DNA from: Palsa-504 sp963839095
Lineage (GTDB): Bacteria; Actinomycetota; Actinomycetes; Streptosporangiales; Streptosporangiaceae
Reading direction: 5' to 3'
Length of the DNA: 64,000 nucleotides
Assembly (NCBI GenBank): GCA_963839095.1
Contig: CAWIUF010000068.1
Location: 266,563 to 330,562 of the forward strand
Made by a program: the position numbers and the translations under genes. Shown piece after piece: positions 1 to 8,685 of this stretch (positions within the stretch are counted from its first letter, which is position 1; every line of letters begins with the position of its first letter). The notes below the pieces were generated by a model. That model saw only the letters and a list, made by a program, of their open reading frames with translations, was not told where the DNA came from and did no database searches.

Positions 1-372
1 CGGGACGCCCTGCTCGCCGAGCTTGGTGGCCACGCCCAGGGTGTCCTCGCCGCCGATCGCGATCAGCGCGTCGACCCCAAGGCCGGCCAGGTTGTCCTTG
101 ATCCGCTCGACGCCGTTGCGGCCTCCGCCGCCGCCCGCGTTCTTCAGCGGGTTGGTGCGGGACGAGCCCAGGATCGTGCCGCCGCGCGGCAGGATCCCGC
201 GCACCGCCTGGATATCCAGGGGCATCGTGTCGCCTTCGAGCGGCCCGCGCCACCCGTCGCGGAACCCGACGAATTCAAGGCCGTACTCCTGCACGCCCTT
301 GCGGACGACGGCGCGGATAACTGCGTTCAGTCCGGGGCAGTCGCCGCCACCGGTAAGGACTCCCACTCGCAT
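1..372 (-). CDS. pfkA: 6-phosphofructokinase, N-terminal part (runs off the left edge)
   Basis: Only the first 124 residues are inside the window. The enzyme phosphorylates fructose 6-phosphate in cytoplasmic glycolysis. Visible family features are the N-terminal TGGGDCPGLN loop (about residues 7-16), the GSSRTNP loop (about 69-75) and IGGEDTLG near residue 100. GGED with Asp after Glu is typical of the actinobacterial mixed group of phosphofructokinases, which contains both ATP- and pyrophosphate-dependent members; the residue that separates them lies about 20 positions further on, outside the window, so the phosphoryl donor is undecided. The start is the ATG at 372, giving MRVGVLTGGG directly. 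The acyltransferase gene upstream is on the same strand, 62 bp away. Confidence 0.9.
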   Translation of the reverse strand, partial: MRVGVLTGGGDCPGLNAVIRAVVRKGVQEYGLEFVGFRDGWRGPLEGDTMPLDIQAVRGILPRGGTILGSSRTNPLKNAGGGGGRNGVERIKDNLAGLGVDALIAIGGEDTLGVATKLGEQGVP

Positions 373-434
373 GGCCCTTACCTTAGTGGGCGAGAGGGCA
401 GCGTGGATGCATGCGGCCCGAGCTCAGGAAAAAC

Positions 435-1259
435 TCAGGCGCCAGGCGGTGTCGCAGGCCCGGCAACATCACCCAAATCGCTCTTTTCCTGGCCGTCTCG
501 CTTGCTGGCCGCGGCCAGCTCGGCCTTGGCGCGCTGGGCGTCGACGTCGACGTACTCCTGGCCGGAGAGCTTCGCGATCGCCTGCATGATCTCGTCCGTG
601 ATCGCCCGCAGCAGCTTGGCGTCCGCCTCCTGGCCGTGGTAGCGGGAGAAGTCCAGCGGCTCGCCGAACCGCACGCCGGGCCGGACCCGCAGGTCCGGCC
701 AGAGCTTGCCCGGCGGCTGGAGGCGGAAGGTCTCCATCATGGCGCACGGGACGACCGGGGCGCCGGACTCGACGGCCAGCCGGGCCACCCCCGTCTTGCC
801 CCGGTACAGGCGGCCGTCCGGGCTCCGGGTGCCTTCCGGGTAGATGCCGAGCACCTTCCCGGCCGCCAGGACCTGCAGGCTGGTCCTGATGGCCTGCTCA
901 CTGGCCGGGCCGCCGGCCCGGTCCAGGGGGATCACGCCGACGCCGGTGAAGAACGCCCGGCTGACCAGCCCTTTCAGCCCGCGCCCGGTGAAGTACTCGG
1001 ACTTGCCCAGGAAGATCACCTTGCGCGACAGCGGCCACGGCCCGAAGAAGTGGTCGGAGAACGACAGGTGGTTGCTCGCGAGGATGACGGGCCCATGCCG
1101 GGGCACGTTCTTGACCCCCCACGCGCGGGTCCGGAACAGGATCCGCAGCGTTATCCCGAGCGTGTATTTCGTCAGCCAGTAGCCCACGGTCACATCGTCG
1201 CATGTCCGGGGGCCCGGCGGGATGCGTGGCGAGGCACGGGCATGCGACGATTCGGTCAT
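435..1259 (-). CDS. 1-acyl-glycerol-3-phosphate acyltransferase family protein
   Basis: PlsC-type acyltransferase that would transfer an acyl chain to a lysophospholipid at the membrane during phospholipid synthesis. The family signature NHLSFSD (H-x4-D) is near residue 63, with YPEGTRS near residue 140 and a PVVPCAMM segment after it. Length (274 aa) is normal. The tail after about residue 235 is Ala/Lys-rich and probably disordered. The ATG at 1259 has a GGGAAG sequence upstream, but the first 24 residues are atypical and a GTG at 1193 (VTVGYWLTKYT) would match the usual family start. The start codon overlaps that of the divergent esterase gene, so the two genes share a very short promoter region unless the internal start is used. 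Confidence 0.85.
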   Translation of the reverse strand: MTESSHARASPRIPPGPRTCDDVTVGYWLTKYTLGITLRILFRTRAWGVKNVPRHGPVILASNHLSFSDHFFGPWPLSRKVIFLGKSEYFTGRGLKGLVSRAFFTGVGVIPLDRAGGPASEQAIRTSLQVLAAGKVLGIYPEGTRSPDGRLYRGKTGVARLAVESGAPVVPCAMMETFRLQPPGKLWPDLRVRPGVRFGEPLDFSRYHGQEADAKLLRAITDEIMQAIAKLSGQEYVDVDAQRAKAELAAASKRDGQEKSDLGDVAGPATPPGA

Positions 1260-2007
1260 GTCATCAGTGCTTCCCGGCGCGGAACCCTACGAGCACGCAG
1301 GCGGCCCGGTCGGCGTGCTGCTGTGCCACGGCTTCACCGGCAGCCCGCAGACGCTGCGGCCCTGGGCGGACTACCTGGCCGGCCAGAACCTGACGGTCAG
1401 CCTCCCCCGGCTGCCCGGGCACGGCACCAGCTGGCGGGACATGGCCCGGACGGGAAGCGGCGACTGGCTGGCGGAGGTGGACGCCGCGTTCGGGAAGCTG
1501 GCGGGCCAGTGCGAGCAGGTCTTCGTCTTCGGCCTGTCCATGGGCGGCTGCCTGGCGCTGCGGCTGGCGGAGACGCGCGGCAGCGCGGTCCGCGGCCTGG
1601 TCCTGGTCAACCCGTCGCTAGCCCCGGACACCAGGCTGTTCGTGCTCGCCCCGGTGCTCAAGCACGTGGTGCGGACGCTGCCGGGCATCGCCAGCGATAT
1701 CGCCAAGCCCGGCGCGAGCGAGGTCGGCTACGACCGGGTGCCGGTGCGGGCCGCGGCCACGCTGCCGAAACTGTGGAGCGAGACGACCCGGCACCTCGGC
1801 GAGGTCACCCAGCCGGTCCTCGTCTATCACAGCACCACCGACCACGTCGTCGGTCCCGCGAGCATGCGCGTCCTGCTCGCCGGGGTACCCAGCGGCCAGG
1901 TGACCGTCCGCGACTGTCCCGATAGCTACCACGTGGCGACGCTCGACAACGACGCCCCGGCCATCTTCGAGGGCAGCCTGAAGTTCATCCAGGATCACTC
2001 CGGATAG
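1258..2007 (+). CDS. Alpha/beta hydrolase, carboxylesterase/monoacylglycerol lipase type
   Basis: Serine hydrolase of the compact Est30/monoacylglycerol-lipase group, likely acting on short esters or lipid fragments in the cytoplasm. HGFTGSP near the N-terminus supplies the oxyanion hole, GLSMGG carries the nucleophile Ser at about residue 92, the Asp is in STTDHV and the His in DSYHVATLDND close to the C-terminus. Length (about 249 aa) fits the family. I chose the ATG at 1258; an in-frame ATG at 1222 would add 12 residues without family resemblance. It is divergent from the phospholipid acyltransferase gene, which makes a lipid substrate plausible, but this is inference. Confidence 0.85.
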   Translation: MSSVLPGAEPYEHAGGPVGVLLCHGFTGSPQTLRPWADYLAGQNLTVSLPRLPGHGTSWRDMARTGSGDWLAEVDAAFGKLAGQCEQVFVFGLSMGGCLALRLAETRGSAVRGLVLVNPSLAPDTRLFVLAPVLKHVVRTLPGIASDIAKPGASEVGYDRVPVRAAATLPKLWSETTRHLGEVTQPVLVYHSTTDHVVGPASMRVLLAGVPSGQVTVRDCPDSYHVATLDNDAPAIFEGSLKFIQDHSG

Positions 2008-2114
2008 TCTCAGCGATACTTCCCGTCATCGCGACCGGGTCGTGACGGCAGGCGACATCACACTTACGTAGCGGCAGTCTCGTATGGTCGACGGGATGTT
2101 TCGGAGCTACTAAC

Positions 2115-2519
2115 GTGGATGACGTGGAACCTCCGGCGCCATCACCCGAGATGGTTAACGCCTCACGCAGGCACCTGACCGAGCGCTATGCCTCGGGTGT
2201 CGACCTGCTGCTCTGGGAGACCGAAAAGCGCCTGGTACCCAAGCTGGACGCGATCAAGGCGGTGACCGCGGCCGCCGCCTCGGGGCGAGCCGAGGGGCTG
2301 GACATGGGAGCCGCCCTCGTCCTGGTGCAGGCGGCCCGGCTGGGCCTGGACCGGCTCGAGTGCGAGCTGTTCGACGCCGCGCAGGCCATGGGCATGGGGC
2401 CGGAGGCGATCGCCGCGGTGCTCGACCTGCCGGATGGCGCGGCCGCGGAGAAACGGCATCGCTGGCTCGGGACCCGGCGGGCCCTGCCGTACGGCGATCT
2501 TGATACGCCTTCGGCTTAA
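2115..2519 (+). CDS. Hypothetical protein, helical, 134 aa
   Basis: Not recognised. The protein is predicted mostly alpha-helical with alternating charged and Ala/Leu-rich segments, no membrane segment and no cysteine pair. The region MGMGPEAIAAVLDLPDG (about residues 91-107) looks like a helix-turn-helix recognition segment, so a DNA-binding or partner-binding role is possible. It starts at GTG 2115 with CGGAG about 8 bp upstream. Codon use matches the neighbours. A promoter-like stretch with lower GC lies between the esterase stop and this start. Confidence 0.6.
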   Translation: MDDVEPPAPSPEMVNASRRHLTERYASGVDLLLWETEKRLVPKLDAIKAVTAAAASGRAEGLDMGAALVLVQAARLGLDRLECELFDAAQAMGMGPEAIAAVLDLPDGAAAEKRHRWLGTRRALPYGDLDTPSA

Positions 2520-2630
2520 TCCTGCTGGCATCGGCGAATAAGCACCCGTACTCCTGAGATTTACCCTCCCGGCATTGCACCATCGGCGGCTATCGTGGGA
2601 GCAGGCTTCGATTCGGACATCGGTGGGGAC

Positions 2631-3609
2631 GTGCCGGACTGGGATAACACGGAGAGCAGGGAGAGCGACGAGGACGCGGCATGGCGCGATCTGGTCGCTC
2701 GGTTCGAGGAACCCCTGACTACGACCGGCCCGGCCCCCTGGCCGGAGCGCGAGAACGTCTCTGCCCCGCCGCCTCCCCGTGGTACTGGAGCGGCTCCCGG
2801 GGGCAGGGGAAGGCACGAGGCAGGAAGGCCGCAAGGGCCTGACGGGGCACGTGGTACTAACGGGCCGCGTGGTGAGGGTCCGCGCGATACCGAAGGACTG
2901 CACGGTCCCGAGGGACCCCGCGCCCCCGGCGGCCATCGCCGTACCGACGGGCGCCGCGCTGCTGACGGGCGAGGTACCGACGGACGCGGGACCGGCGGCC
3001 GTCGCGGTGTCGACGGGTTCCGTGCTCCCGACGGGCCGAAGGACGCCGGGAGCGCGCCCCGGACGGCCGGGCCGGGCAGCCCGGGCGGCCCCCCGGGAGC
3101 GCCCGGGACCCGCGAAGGGCGCGGGATCCCCGGAGCCGCGGGCGAGCCGCCGGGGGAAACGCGAGGCGTCGAAGGGCTGCGCGGGTTCGACGACGAAGGT
3201 GCCCGGCAGGCGTTCGGCGCGGACCGGCGGCCGGCGGCGCACGAACCGGACGTGATCGCGGCCGCCCGGCGGGAGCGCCGGGGTGCCGCGCACGGGACGC
3301 GAGCGCGGCGTATCCGGGCGCGCAAGGTCCCGCCGCAGGCCCGTACCGGAAGACGACGAGGGACATTTCGTCCCGCCCGCGCCGCCGCCGCTGCCCAAGC
3401 TGGACTCGATGGCCAAGGGGGCGTGGGCGGCGCTGTTCGGCGGGCCGGCCTACCTGGTCGTGGCCACCGCGGCGGGCTGGTCGGTGCCGGGCATCGCGGC
3501 GTTCTTCGCGGTGGCCGCGTTCGTCACCGGGTTCGCCATACTCGTGCTGCGTATGAACGAGCCAGGGCCGGGTGGTCCGGACGACGGCGACGACGGCGCC
3601 GTTGTCTGA
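2631..3609 (+). CDS. Membrane protein with long disordered Gly/Asp/Arg-rich region (frameshifted as sequenced)
   Basis: The N-terminal part (MPDWDNTESRES, then WRDLVARFEEP) and the C-terminal part belong to one actinobacterial protein type of unknown function, but they lie in different frames. The C-terminal piece has VPPAPPPLPKLD followed by two hydrophobic segments (about 3415-3475 and 3490-3555) and an acidic tail ending DDGDDGAVV. The middle is a low-complexity, DG-repeat region with collagen-like stretches in one frame. A single extra base somewhere between about 2780 and 3350 would join the parts; the length then becomes a multiple of three (325 aa). Start GTG 2631 is preferred over GTG 2595 because it gives the usual short acidic N-terminus. 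Confidence 0.55.
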
Positions 3610-4564
3610 AGATCGCCGTACTGCTCGCCCGGGCGAGGTCGGCGGCGCCGACGATCCCGGCGTCCTCGCCTAGCTCCGCGACCTTGATCTCGGCCAGCGG
3701 CCGGTGCCCGCGGCCGGTCAGCGCGCGCTCGTAGGCGGCCCGGGCCGGGTCGAGCAGCAGCTCGCCCGCCTCGGAGACCCCGCCGCCGATCACGAAGCAG
3801 GCCGGGTCGAGGATCGCGGCCAGGTCGGCTAGGCCCTGGCCGAGCCAGCTGCCGATGGTCTGGAAACAGCGCAGGGCGGCCGGGTCCCCCTCGGTCGCGG
3901 CCCGGGTGATCACCGGGCCCGAGATGCCCTCGGGCGTCCCGTCGCCCAGCTGCAGCAGCCGGATGGCGGCGCTCGGCGTGCGCCAGGCGAGCTCGCGGGC
4001 CTCGGCGACCAGGGCGTTGCCGCTGCAGTACTGCTCCCAGCAGCCCCGGTTGCCGCACCCGCACAGCCGCCCGTCGGGGACCACCCGGATGTGCCCGGGC
4101 TCGCCGGCGATCCCCCACCGGCCGCGGTAGAGCTCGCCGCCGATGAGGATGGCCGCGCCGATACCGGTACCCAGGGCCACCAGCATCGCGTCGCGGTACC
4201 CGCGGGCGGCCCCGAACCGGGCTTCGGCCCAGGCGGAGGCGTTGGCGTCGTTCTCGACCACGACCTCGCGGCCGAGACGCTCCTCCACCCGCTGCTTGAG
4301 CGGCTCGTCGCGCCAGGCGAGGTTGGGTGCGAACAGCATGGTGGCCCGGGCGCTGTCGACGAACCCGGCCGCGCCCAGCCCGATAGCCGCGACCCGGTGG
4401 CTGGCCGCGAGCTCGGTCACCGCGTCGGCGATCGCCTGCTCGGTACGCGCCGGGCTGGCCGCCGGGGTCGATCTCTTCAGCTTGGCGATGATCCGGCCGT
4501 CTTCGTCGACAACCCCCGCCGCGACTTTCGTGCCACCGACATCAACGCCGATGGCGAGCGTCAC
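3524..4564 (-). CDS. glkA: ROK family glucokinase
   Basis: ATP-dependent glucose kinase of the ROK family, feeding glycolysis and, in streptomycetes, involved in glucose repression. The ATP-binding DVGGTK is at residues 8-13, ALGTGIGAA near 131, the sugar-binding EPGH near 155 and the ROK zinc site CGCGNRGCWEQY near 168-179. Family members are about 313 aa; here about 30 extra C-terminal residues, including a run of arginines, come from reading antisense through the 3' end of the facing membrane-protein gene. No frame offers an earlier stop, so the overlap may be real or may hide an error. It is cotranscribed with the upstream CxxCxxC protein gene, whose stop overlaps this start by 4 bp. Confidence 0.9.
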   Translation of the reverse strand: MTLAIGVDVGGTKVAAGVVDEDGRIIAKLKRSTPAASPARTEQAIADAVTELAASHRVAAIGLGAAGFVDSARATMLFAPNLAWRDEPLKQRVEERLGREVVVENDANASAWAEARFGAARGYRDAMLVALGTGIGAAILIGGELYRGRWGIAGEPGHIRVVPDGRLCGCGNRGCWEQYCSGNALVAEARELAWRTPSAAIRLLQLGDGTPEGISGPVITRAATEGDPAALRCFQTIGSWLGQGLADLAAILDPACFVIGGGVSEAGELLLDPARAAYERALTGRGHRPLAEIKVAELGEDAGIVGAADLARASSTAIFRQRRRRRRRPDHPALARSYAARVWRTR

Positions 4565-5262
4565 TGGCCGGTTTCCCCGCGGTCAGGAGCGCTGGGCCCG
4601 GGGCGCGGAGGACCAGGCCGTTCGGCTGATCTGCTCTTGTTTTGCTCTTGGGTTTTCAGGGCCTGCTCGAAGGCCGAGAACGCGCCCTCGACCACCCCGG
4701 CCAGGGCCCCGCCCGCGTCCGCCAGCCGCGCGCTGAGGCCAGCGCTGCCACCCGTCCGGGCAGCACGGGCCGCCTGGCAGATCGGGCACCACTGGCACTC
4801 CGGCGATTCGGTGGGAGGCGGCTCGTTGGTGGCCGTGTTCCACACGTCGCGGTTGTCCTTGCGCTCGGCCCCGATGGTCCGCTTGACCTGGTCGGCGACC
4901 TGGTTCGCCATGCTGCGGGCGCCAGCCTTCATCATCCAGCGCTGGAAGTCCGCGACGGGGTCGCTGCCCCGGGACGAGCCGCGGCTGCCGGCCTGGCCGC
5001 GGCCGCCGTTGTAGCCGTTGGTCCTGGCCTGGCCGTTACCCGGCGGCCGGTCGTTGGCTCGCGGGCCGCCGCCCGGCGTGGGACTATCCCACGAGTCGGT
5101 CGCGCTGCCCCACGGGTCGCGGCTTCGCGGACCGTTGTCCTCGTTATCCCGCGGGCTGCTGTCCTGCGGGCTACTGCTGTGTGACGGGCTGCCGCCGGGC
5201 TGCGGCGTGCTGCCTTGCGGCTCGCCGTCACCTGGCTGGCTATCGTCTCGGGATTCCGACAC
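4561..5262 (-). CDS. Conserved actinobacterial protein with CxxCxxC motif (DUF5304-like)
   Basis: A 233-residue cytoplasmic protein. The first 110 residues are Ser/Pro/Gly/Asp-rich and disordered; a helical segment (DPVADFQRWMMKAGARSM) follows. The conserved core has ECQWCPICQAAR at about residues 152-163, a possible metal-binding CxxCxxC, then a helix ending near residue 200 and a disordered tail. Proteins of this layout sit before the ROK glucokinase in many actinobacteria. Function unknown; the stop overlaps the glucokinase start (ATGA, 4561-4564), so translation is probably coupled. Confidence 0.75.
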   Translation of the reverse strand: MSESRDDSQPGDGEPQGSTPQPGGSPSHSSSPQDSSPRDNEDNGPRSRDPWGSATDSWDSPTPGGGPRANDRPPGNGQARTNGYNGGRGQAGSRGSSRGSDPVADFQRWMMKAGARSMANQVADQVKRTIGAERKDNRDVWNTATNEPPPTESPECQWCPICQAARAARTGGSAGLSARLADAGGALAGVVEGAFSAFEQALKTQEQNKSRSAERPGPPRPGPSAPDRGETGQ

Positions 5263-5289
5263 CTGACGCCTCCTACCACGATCGTACCG

Positions 5290-6057
5290 CTACCACTGCA
5301 GGACAAATGGCGCTCCGGTCGCCCGGAAGTGTCCTACGTTCAGGCATTCCGTGGCTCCGACCCGCGTGCGACGGGCCAGCGGCTGGTGCACGTGCCCGAA
5401 GATGGAGTACCTCGGCTGCGTCGCCTTAATCACCTCGAGCAGCGCCACGCTGCCCTTCTCCATCCGCCGGGCCACGGTGTCGTAGAGGAGCTCGGGGATC
5501 GCGGGCGGGATGTGCGTGCACAGCACGTCGACCTGGCCGACCGCTTCGAGCTTGGCCCGGAACTCCTCCTCGCTGATCTCGTTCGGCGTGCGGTAGACGG
5601 ATTTCAGGCCGCTGCCGACGAACCCGAACGTCCATCCGCCCAGCTCGGCCGTGCCGCCGTCCAGGACGTGGTGACCGGGCTTGGTGAACCGCTGCCACAT
5701 GGCGGGCACGTCGACGTTGCCGTAGGTCAGGTAGGCCGGCTCGGGCAGGGCCCCGAACAGCTCGGAGTACTGGCGGGTCATCGCGGCCTCGAACAGGGCG
5801 GCCCGGCTCTCCGGGCGCGACGCGAACAGGCCCATCGAGAACTCCCGGGCCTCGTCGAACTTCTTCTCGGTGCGCAGCCGGACGTACTCCCCCGCCGCCT
5901 CCACGCCGAACAGGTCCGCGAAGATGCCCTGGCCGTGATCGGCGTAGTCGAGGAACAGGAGCAGGTCGCCCAGGCAGATCAGCGCGTCGGCACCGTCGGC
6001 CGCGCGGGCCAGCGCATCCGCGCGGCCGTGTACGTCGCTCACCACGTGGACTCGCAT
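5290..6057 (-). CDS. Calcineurin-like metallophosphoesterase
   Basis: Dinuclear metal phosphoesterase, 255 aa. All five family blocks are visible: DVHG at residues 8-11, GDLLLF near 30, GNVD near 112, the His of THIPP near 178 and GHVH near 219. The N-terminus begins directly with the first strand (MRVHVVSDVHG), which supports the ATG at 6057. Substrate cannot be told from sequence; phosphodiester, phosphoprotein and nucleotide substrates all occur. It is on the same strand as the CxxCxxC gene, 27 bp upstream of it. Confidence 0.9.
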   Translation of the reverse strand: MRVHVVSDVHGRADALARAADGADALICLGDLLLFLDYADHGQGIFADLFGVEAAGEYVRLRTEKKFDEAREFSMGLFASRPESRAALFEAAMTRQYSELFGALPEPAYLTYGNVDVPAMWQRFTKPGHHVLDGGTAELGGWTFGFVGSGLKSVYRTPNEISEEEFRAKLEAVGQVDVLCTHIPPAIPELLYDTVARRMEKGSVALLEVIKATQPRYSIFGHVHQPLARRTRVGATECLNVGHFRATGAPFVLQW

Positions 6058-6177
6058 AGCACCACGGTAAGCCGGCCGGGCCGGATGATCGTCACCGGGA
6101 ACTGGCCGGCGTGGGCTCTAAGCTTGTACTGCTTACTGCCTTACTGCCTGATAGCACTGCCTCACTGGAGGAATGCC

Positions 6178-7987
6178 GTGCGCGAATTCAGCCTGCCCGC
6201 CCTGGCGGAGATCCCGGCGACCGCGAACCTCGCCGGCACCGTGTTCCGCCGCGCCGCCGAGCAGCCGCAGGCGGTGGTGCTGCGCCGCCCGGGCGCCGCG
6301 GGTTTCTCGGCCGACTGGACGGGCGTGACCGCCAGCCAGTTCCGGGACGAGGTCGTGGCGCTGGCCAAGGGCCTGGTCGCGGCCGGTATCGAGGTCGGGG
6401 ACCGGGTGGCGCTGATGTCGCGGCACCCGGTACGAGTGGACGCTGATCGACTACGCCATCTGGACCGCGGGCGCGGCGACCGTACCGGTCTACGAGACCT
6501 CCTCCGCCGAGCAGATCGAATGGATCCTGTCCGACTCGGGCGCGACGGCCTGCTTCGCCGAGACGGCCGCCTTCGAGGACATGATCACCGGCCTGCGGGA
6601 CCGGCTGCCCGGGCTGTCCCAGGTATGGCGGATCGATGCCGGCCTGGATGCGCTGCGCGCGGCGGGCGCGGACATCGGCGACGAGGTCATCGCGGAGCGA
6701 TCGGCCGCGGCCAAGGCGTCCGACCTCGCCACGGTCATCTACACCTCCGGCACCACCGGGCGCCCCAAGGGCTGCGAGCTGACCCACGCGAACATGCTCG
6801 CCGACGTGCGCAACGCGTTCCACGGGCCGCTCGCGCAGATCACCGAGATCCCGGACACCAGCACGCTGCTCTTCCTGCCGCTCGCGCACGTCTTCGCCCG
6901 GATCATCCAGGTCGGCTGTCTGGAGGGCGGGGTCGTCCTCGGGCACTGCGGGGACCTGAACGCGCTGCTGCCCGCGCTGGCCTCGTTCCGGCCCACGTTC
7001 ATCCTGGCGGTGCCGCGGGTGTTCGAGAAGGTGTTCAACGGCGCCGAGCAGAAGGCCGCCAGTGACGGCAAGGGAGCTATCTTCGGCCGGGCGGCCGGGG
7101 TGGCCATCGACTGGAGCCGGGCGCTGGACGCGCCGGGCCGGCCCTCGTTCAGCCTGCGGGCCCAGCACGCGCTGTTCGACCGGCTGGTTTACGGCAAGCT
7201 GCGGGCCGCGCTCGGCGGGCAGACGCAGTACGCGGTCTCCGGCGGCGCCGCGCTGAGCGAGCGCCTGTGCCACTTCTTCCGCGGCATCGGCGTCACCGTC
7301 CTGGAGGGGTACGGGCTGACCGAGACGACCGCCGCGACAACCGTCAACCGGCCGGACCGGGTCAAGATAGGCACCGTCGGGCTGCCGCTGCCCGGGGTCT
7401 CGATCAGGATCGACGAGGACGGCGAGATCCTGATCAAGGGGGTCAACGTCTTCCCCGGCTACTGGCGCAACGAGGCCGCGACGAGCGAGGTCTTTACCGA
7501 GGACGGCTGGTTCCGTACCGGTGACATCGGTGAGCTCGACGACGAGGGCTTCCTGAAGATCACCGGGCGGAAGAAGGAGATGATCGTCACGGCCGGCGGC
7601 AAGAATGTCGCGCCGGCCGTCCTGGAGGACCGGATCCGCAGCCACGCGCTGGTCAGCCAGGCCATGGTGGTGGGCGACGGACGGCCGTTCGTCGCGGCGC
7701 TGATCACGCTGGACGACGAGACGTTCGGACCGTGGAAGGAGAGGAACGGCAAGCCGGCCGACGCGACGGTCGCGTCGCTGCGCGACGATTCCGACCTCGT
7801 CGCGGCCGTGCAGGCCGCGATCGACGACGCCAACAAGGCGGTCTCGCGGGCGGAGTCCATCAGGAAGTTCAGGATCCTCGACAGTGACTTCACCCAGGAG
7901 GCCGGCCAGCTCAGCGTCAAGCTCGGGATCCGCCGGAGCGTGCTGCTCAAGGACTTCGCGACCGACATCGACGCTCTTTACTCATGA
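6178..7987 (+). CDS. Long-chain fatty-acid--CoA ligase (AMP-dependent synthetase), one frameshift
   Basis: Activates fatty acids to acyl-CoA through an acyl-adenylate. Family blocks: YTSGTTGRPKG for ATP/phosphate binding (about 6740-6775), GYGLTETTA (about 7308-7335) and GDIGELDDEGFLKITGRKK near 7520-7575. The reading shifts by +1 at about 6424: upstream codons end LMSR and downstream codons continue TRYEWTLIDYAIWTAG, the expected join, once one G or C of CGGC is removed. Corrected length is 602 aa, normal for FadD15-like enzymes. Start GTG 6178 follows GGAGGAATGCC. The upstream 120 bp contain several TTACTGC copies of unknown meaning. Confidence 0.88.
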
Positions 7988-8018
7988 ATCCCCGTGCTGG
8001 TGCCTGGCTCATGAACCC

Positions 8019-8123
8019 CGTGCTCGCGAGCCCCTGTGTCGCGAGCCCGGTGTTCGTGAGCCTCGTACTCGTGAGCGCTGTCCTTGTGGGTGCTGCGCTG
8101 GCGGGCGCTGCGCTCGGGCCTGG
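8019..8123. repeat. Seven degenerate 15-bp tandem repeats
   Basis: Seven consecutive 15-bp units, such as CGTGCTCGCGAGCCC, CTGTGTCGCGAGCCC and GGTGTTCGTGAGCCT, run from 8019 to 8123 in the gap between the acyl-CoA ligase and the small-gene pair. The period is a multiple of three, so both strands read as pentapeptide repeats (AHE-type on the minus strand), but no start or ribosome-binding site supports translation. The array ends two bases before the stop of the small gene at 8126. Confidence 0.7.
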
Positions 8124-8125
8124 CC

Positions 8126-8380
8126 TCAGCCGACGAACTGGCCGTTCGCCCGGCGGCCCGCGGCCGGCTCGTGCAGCAGCGCGCCCGAGGTCCTGAACAG
8201 GAACTCGGTGTAGTCAGCGGGAGCATTGTCCCGGCCGGCCAGGTAAGTGTCGGGAGCCATCCGCAGGACGGTCGACCTGCGCTGGGCGTAGTTGCATTCG
8301 GCGATGATGGCGGCGACCCGCTGGCCGAAACGGCCGAGCGCGGTCCGCGCCGGGACGGTGGCCCGCTGCGTCATCGTCAT
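8126..8380 (-). CDS. Small conserved actinobacterial protein, 84 aa
   Basis: Starts at ATG 8380 with AGGGGG just upstream; MTMTQRATVP is followed by a helical segment with NYAQRRSTVLRM and a C-terminal FLFRTSGALLHEP. Proteins with the pattern CxYAQRR...FLFRTSG...HEP are common in actinobacteria, often in the pair seen here, and have no known function. No membrane segment. Its start overlaps the stop of the upstream 52-residue gene by 4 bp (ATGA), so the two are translationally coupled. Confidence 0.75.
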   Translation of the reverse strand: MTMTQRATVPARTALGRFGQRVAAIIAECNYAQRRSTVLRMAPDTYLAGRDNAPADYTEFLFRTSGALLHEPAAGRRANGQFVG

Positions 8381-8535
8381 GCCCCCTGCGTCAGCCGGTG
8401 GCTGCGCCGGGCCGCGCGGGCACCCGCCTTGCGGACTGCGTGCCGCACCGCGCCGGCCCGCCGGGCCGCCGTCGCCTGCTGCCGTGATTCCCTGATGTGA
8501 TCCGAGACCAGGCTCTGGGCCATGTTCAGGTTCAT
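8377..8535 (-). CDS. Small basic protein, 52 aa, coupled to the gene at 8126
   Basis: Begins MNLNMAQSLVSDHIRES at ATG 8535, preceded by an excellent ribosome-binding site (GAGGAGGAACG). The rest is Arg/Ala/Gln-rich and strongly basic (QQATAARRAGAVRHAVRK), as expected for a nucleic-acid-binding or membrane-peripheral peptide. The start, ribosome site and 4-bp overlap with the next gene make it a convincing gene despite its size. Upstream lies a cluster of CTAAGGC repeats that may control the pair. Confidence 0.7.
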   Translation of the reverse strand: MNLNMAQSLVSDHIRESRQQATAARRAGAVRHAVRKAGARAARRSHRLTQGA

Positions 8536-8578
8536 CGTTCCTCCTCGATGCGTTTCCCCGTTCACCATCGAGTCTTCC

Positions 8579-8685
8579 GCTAAGGCCCCCCGGGCCGCAT
8601 CGGAGGAAAGCCCTATCTCGCCTGCTCAGATGGGCCTTAGGCATGCCTAGGACGGGCTAAGGCGGCCGGCGGCGAGGCCTTAGCC
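8579..8685. promoter_or_regulatory. Cluster of CTAAGGC sites around a 12-bp palindrome
   Basis: Four copies of CTAAGGC or its complement lie at about 8580, 8634, 8657 and 8678 in alternating orientation, and a perfect 12-bp palindrome TAGGCATGCCTA is at 8638-8649. The region is upstream of the small-gene pair (minus strand) and touches the stop of pimB. It could be an operator region for the small genes, or a stem-loop terminator after pimB. The arrangement is seen directly; the role is inference. Confidence 0.45.

Noticed and set aside
7978..8226. A minus-strand protein with AHExx pentapeptide repeats
   Set aside because: It overlaps the well-supported small gene at 8126-8380 and lacks a ribosome-binding site; the repeat DNA explains it.
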